This document shows, in pieces, positions 5,699-6,202 of a stretch of DNA of 6,202 nucleotides. The notes beneath the pieces are model-generated. The model did no database searches. It was given only the letters and a program-made list of their open reading frames with translations, and had not been told where the DNA came from. The position numbers and the translations under genes are program-made. The DNA is taken from the NCBI GenBank assembly GCA_013205155.1, contig JABMMT010000162.1, positions 1 to 6,202 of the forward strand, in the 5' to 3' direction. Each line of letters starts with the position of its first letter. The first letter of the stretch is position 1. This stretch comes from Betaproteobacteria bacterium (GTDB lineage: Bacteria > Pseudomonadota > Gammaproteobacteria > Burkholderiales > Burkholderiaceae).

Positions 5699-6202
5699 TC
5701 AGCCTTTACCAGCCTTTGCACGTGGATGGGCTTTATCGTATGCCTGAGCTAGGTGCTGGAAGTCAAGAGAGGTATAAATTTGGGTACTCGCAATGCTGGC
5801 GTGGCCCAACATCTCCTGAACGGCACGCAAGTCCTGAGAGGATTGCAATACATGGCTTGCAAAGCTGTGTCGCATCATATGGGGGTGTACATGGGTTGGC
5901 AAGCCAGCGCGGATGGCTAAAGTACGCAACCTTGCCTGAACAGTGCGCGGGGAAAGTCTTTTGCCGGTAGCAGACAGAAATAAACCGATAGATTGTTCTG
6001 GGTAACTTCCTGCGTCTCGAACCTCTCGCCATGCCAATAAAGATTTCATTGCTGGCCCTCCAACAGGCACGGAGCGCCTTTTCCCCCCTTTACCCAAGAC
6101 GGTTACTTCAGCCGCATCCCAATCTAACCAACCTGCAGATTCATGCTGGCGATCTTTGCTTTGCATCACATCTATGCCTAGTAGCTCTGAAAGACGCAAA
6201 CC
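5699..6202 (-). CDS. xerC: Tyrosine recombinase XerC, C-terminal catalytic part
   Basis: The gene enters from beyond the window edge; the last 167 complete codons are present, with no start here. All catalytic residues of the tyrosine recombinase domain can be seen: Arg in GLRLSELLGID (at the very edge, 6202-6170), Lys in LGKGGKRR, His and Arg in HPHMMRHSFASHV, His in LGHASIASTQ, and the nucleophile Tyr in QIYTSLDFQ. The ending LDFQHLAQAYDKAHPRAK favours XerC over XerD, which differs after the Tyr. XerC with XerD resolves chromosome dimers at dif near the division septum. A short insertion before the catalytic Lys (around MQSKDRQHESAGWLDW) makes this stretch longer than in E. coli. The N-terminal core-binding domain is out of view. 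It is a housekeeping recombinase, not evidence of a mobile element; no att-like repeats surround it. Confidence 0.95.
   Translation of the reverse strand, partial: GLRLSELLGIDVMQSKDRQHESAGWLDWDAAEVTVLGKGGKRRSVPVGGPAMKSLLAWREVRDAGSYPEQSIGLFLSATGKRLSPRTVQARLRTLAIRAGLPTHVHPHMMRHSFASHVLQSSQDLRAVQEMLGHASIASTQIYTSLDFQHLAQAYDKAHPRAKAGKG

Noticed and set aside
5521..5721. Minus-strand 66-codon frame bridging xerC and the GTPase gene
   Set aside because: It overlaps the ends of two well-supported genes in another frame, and its sequence is the out-of-frame reading of the GTPase N-terminus.
5716..6032. Open frames on both strands within xerC
   Set aside because: They are shadows of the XerC catalytic domain, whose frame is fixed by all its active-site motifs.
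5699..6202. Integrase of a mobile element
   Set aside because: The sequence, especially its C-terminal end, is that of housekeeping XerC, and no tRNA, att repeats or cargo genes accompany it.

Overview
The window reads as an ordinary chromosomal segment of a betaproteobacterium of the Burkholderiales, most like Polynucleobacter. I base this on the moderate GC content (mid-40s percent by eye), the gene set, and the style of the proteins: a cysteine-poor DksA, a Burkholderiales-type SlmA, and a MetX/MetW pair followed by AmpG. The genus is my inference from recognition, not from a search. No RNA gene, insertion sequence, CRISPR array or phage gene was seen.

All eight genes lie on the minus strand, so transcription runs from high to low coordinates. 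In that order they are: the 3' part of xerC (cut by the window edge at 6202); a CobW/COG0523 metal-binding GTPase with a histidine-rich stretch; dksA; argB; a slmA-type TetR regulator; metX; metW; and the 5' part of an ampG-type permease (cut at position 1).

There are two real gaps. One is 68 nt between xerC and the GTPase gene. The other is 117 nt between the GTPase gene and dksA. From dksA onward the genes are packed tightly: 12 nt to argB, 9 nt to slmA, a 4-nt ATGA overlap into metX, another ATGA overlap into metW, and 4 nt to the likely GTG start of ampG. dksA-argB-slmA-metX-metW-ampG therefore looks like one transcription unit driven from the dksA upstream gap. That gap holds AT-rich repeats spaced 10 bp apart just upstream of a plausible promoter.

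Functionally, the putative operon joins a ppGpp-linked regulator of RNA polymerase (DksA), the second step of arginine synthesis (ArgB), a nucleoid-occlusion division regulator (SlmA), the acylation step of methionine synthesis (MetX with MetW), and import of muropeptides for cell-wall recycling (AmpG). The genes upstream serve chromosome dimer resolution (XerC) and metal handling (COG0523 GTPase). I found no convincing undescribed system. The points most worth a look are the repeats before dksA, the perfect 19-bp inverted repeat inside the histidine-rich part of the GTPase gene, and the pairing of a cysteine-poor DksA with a COG0523 metallochaperone-like gene.
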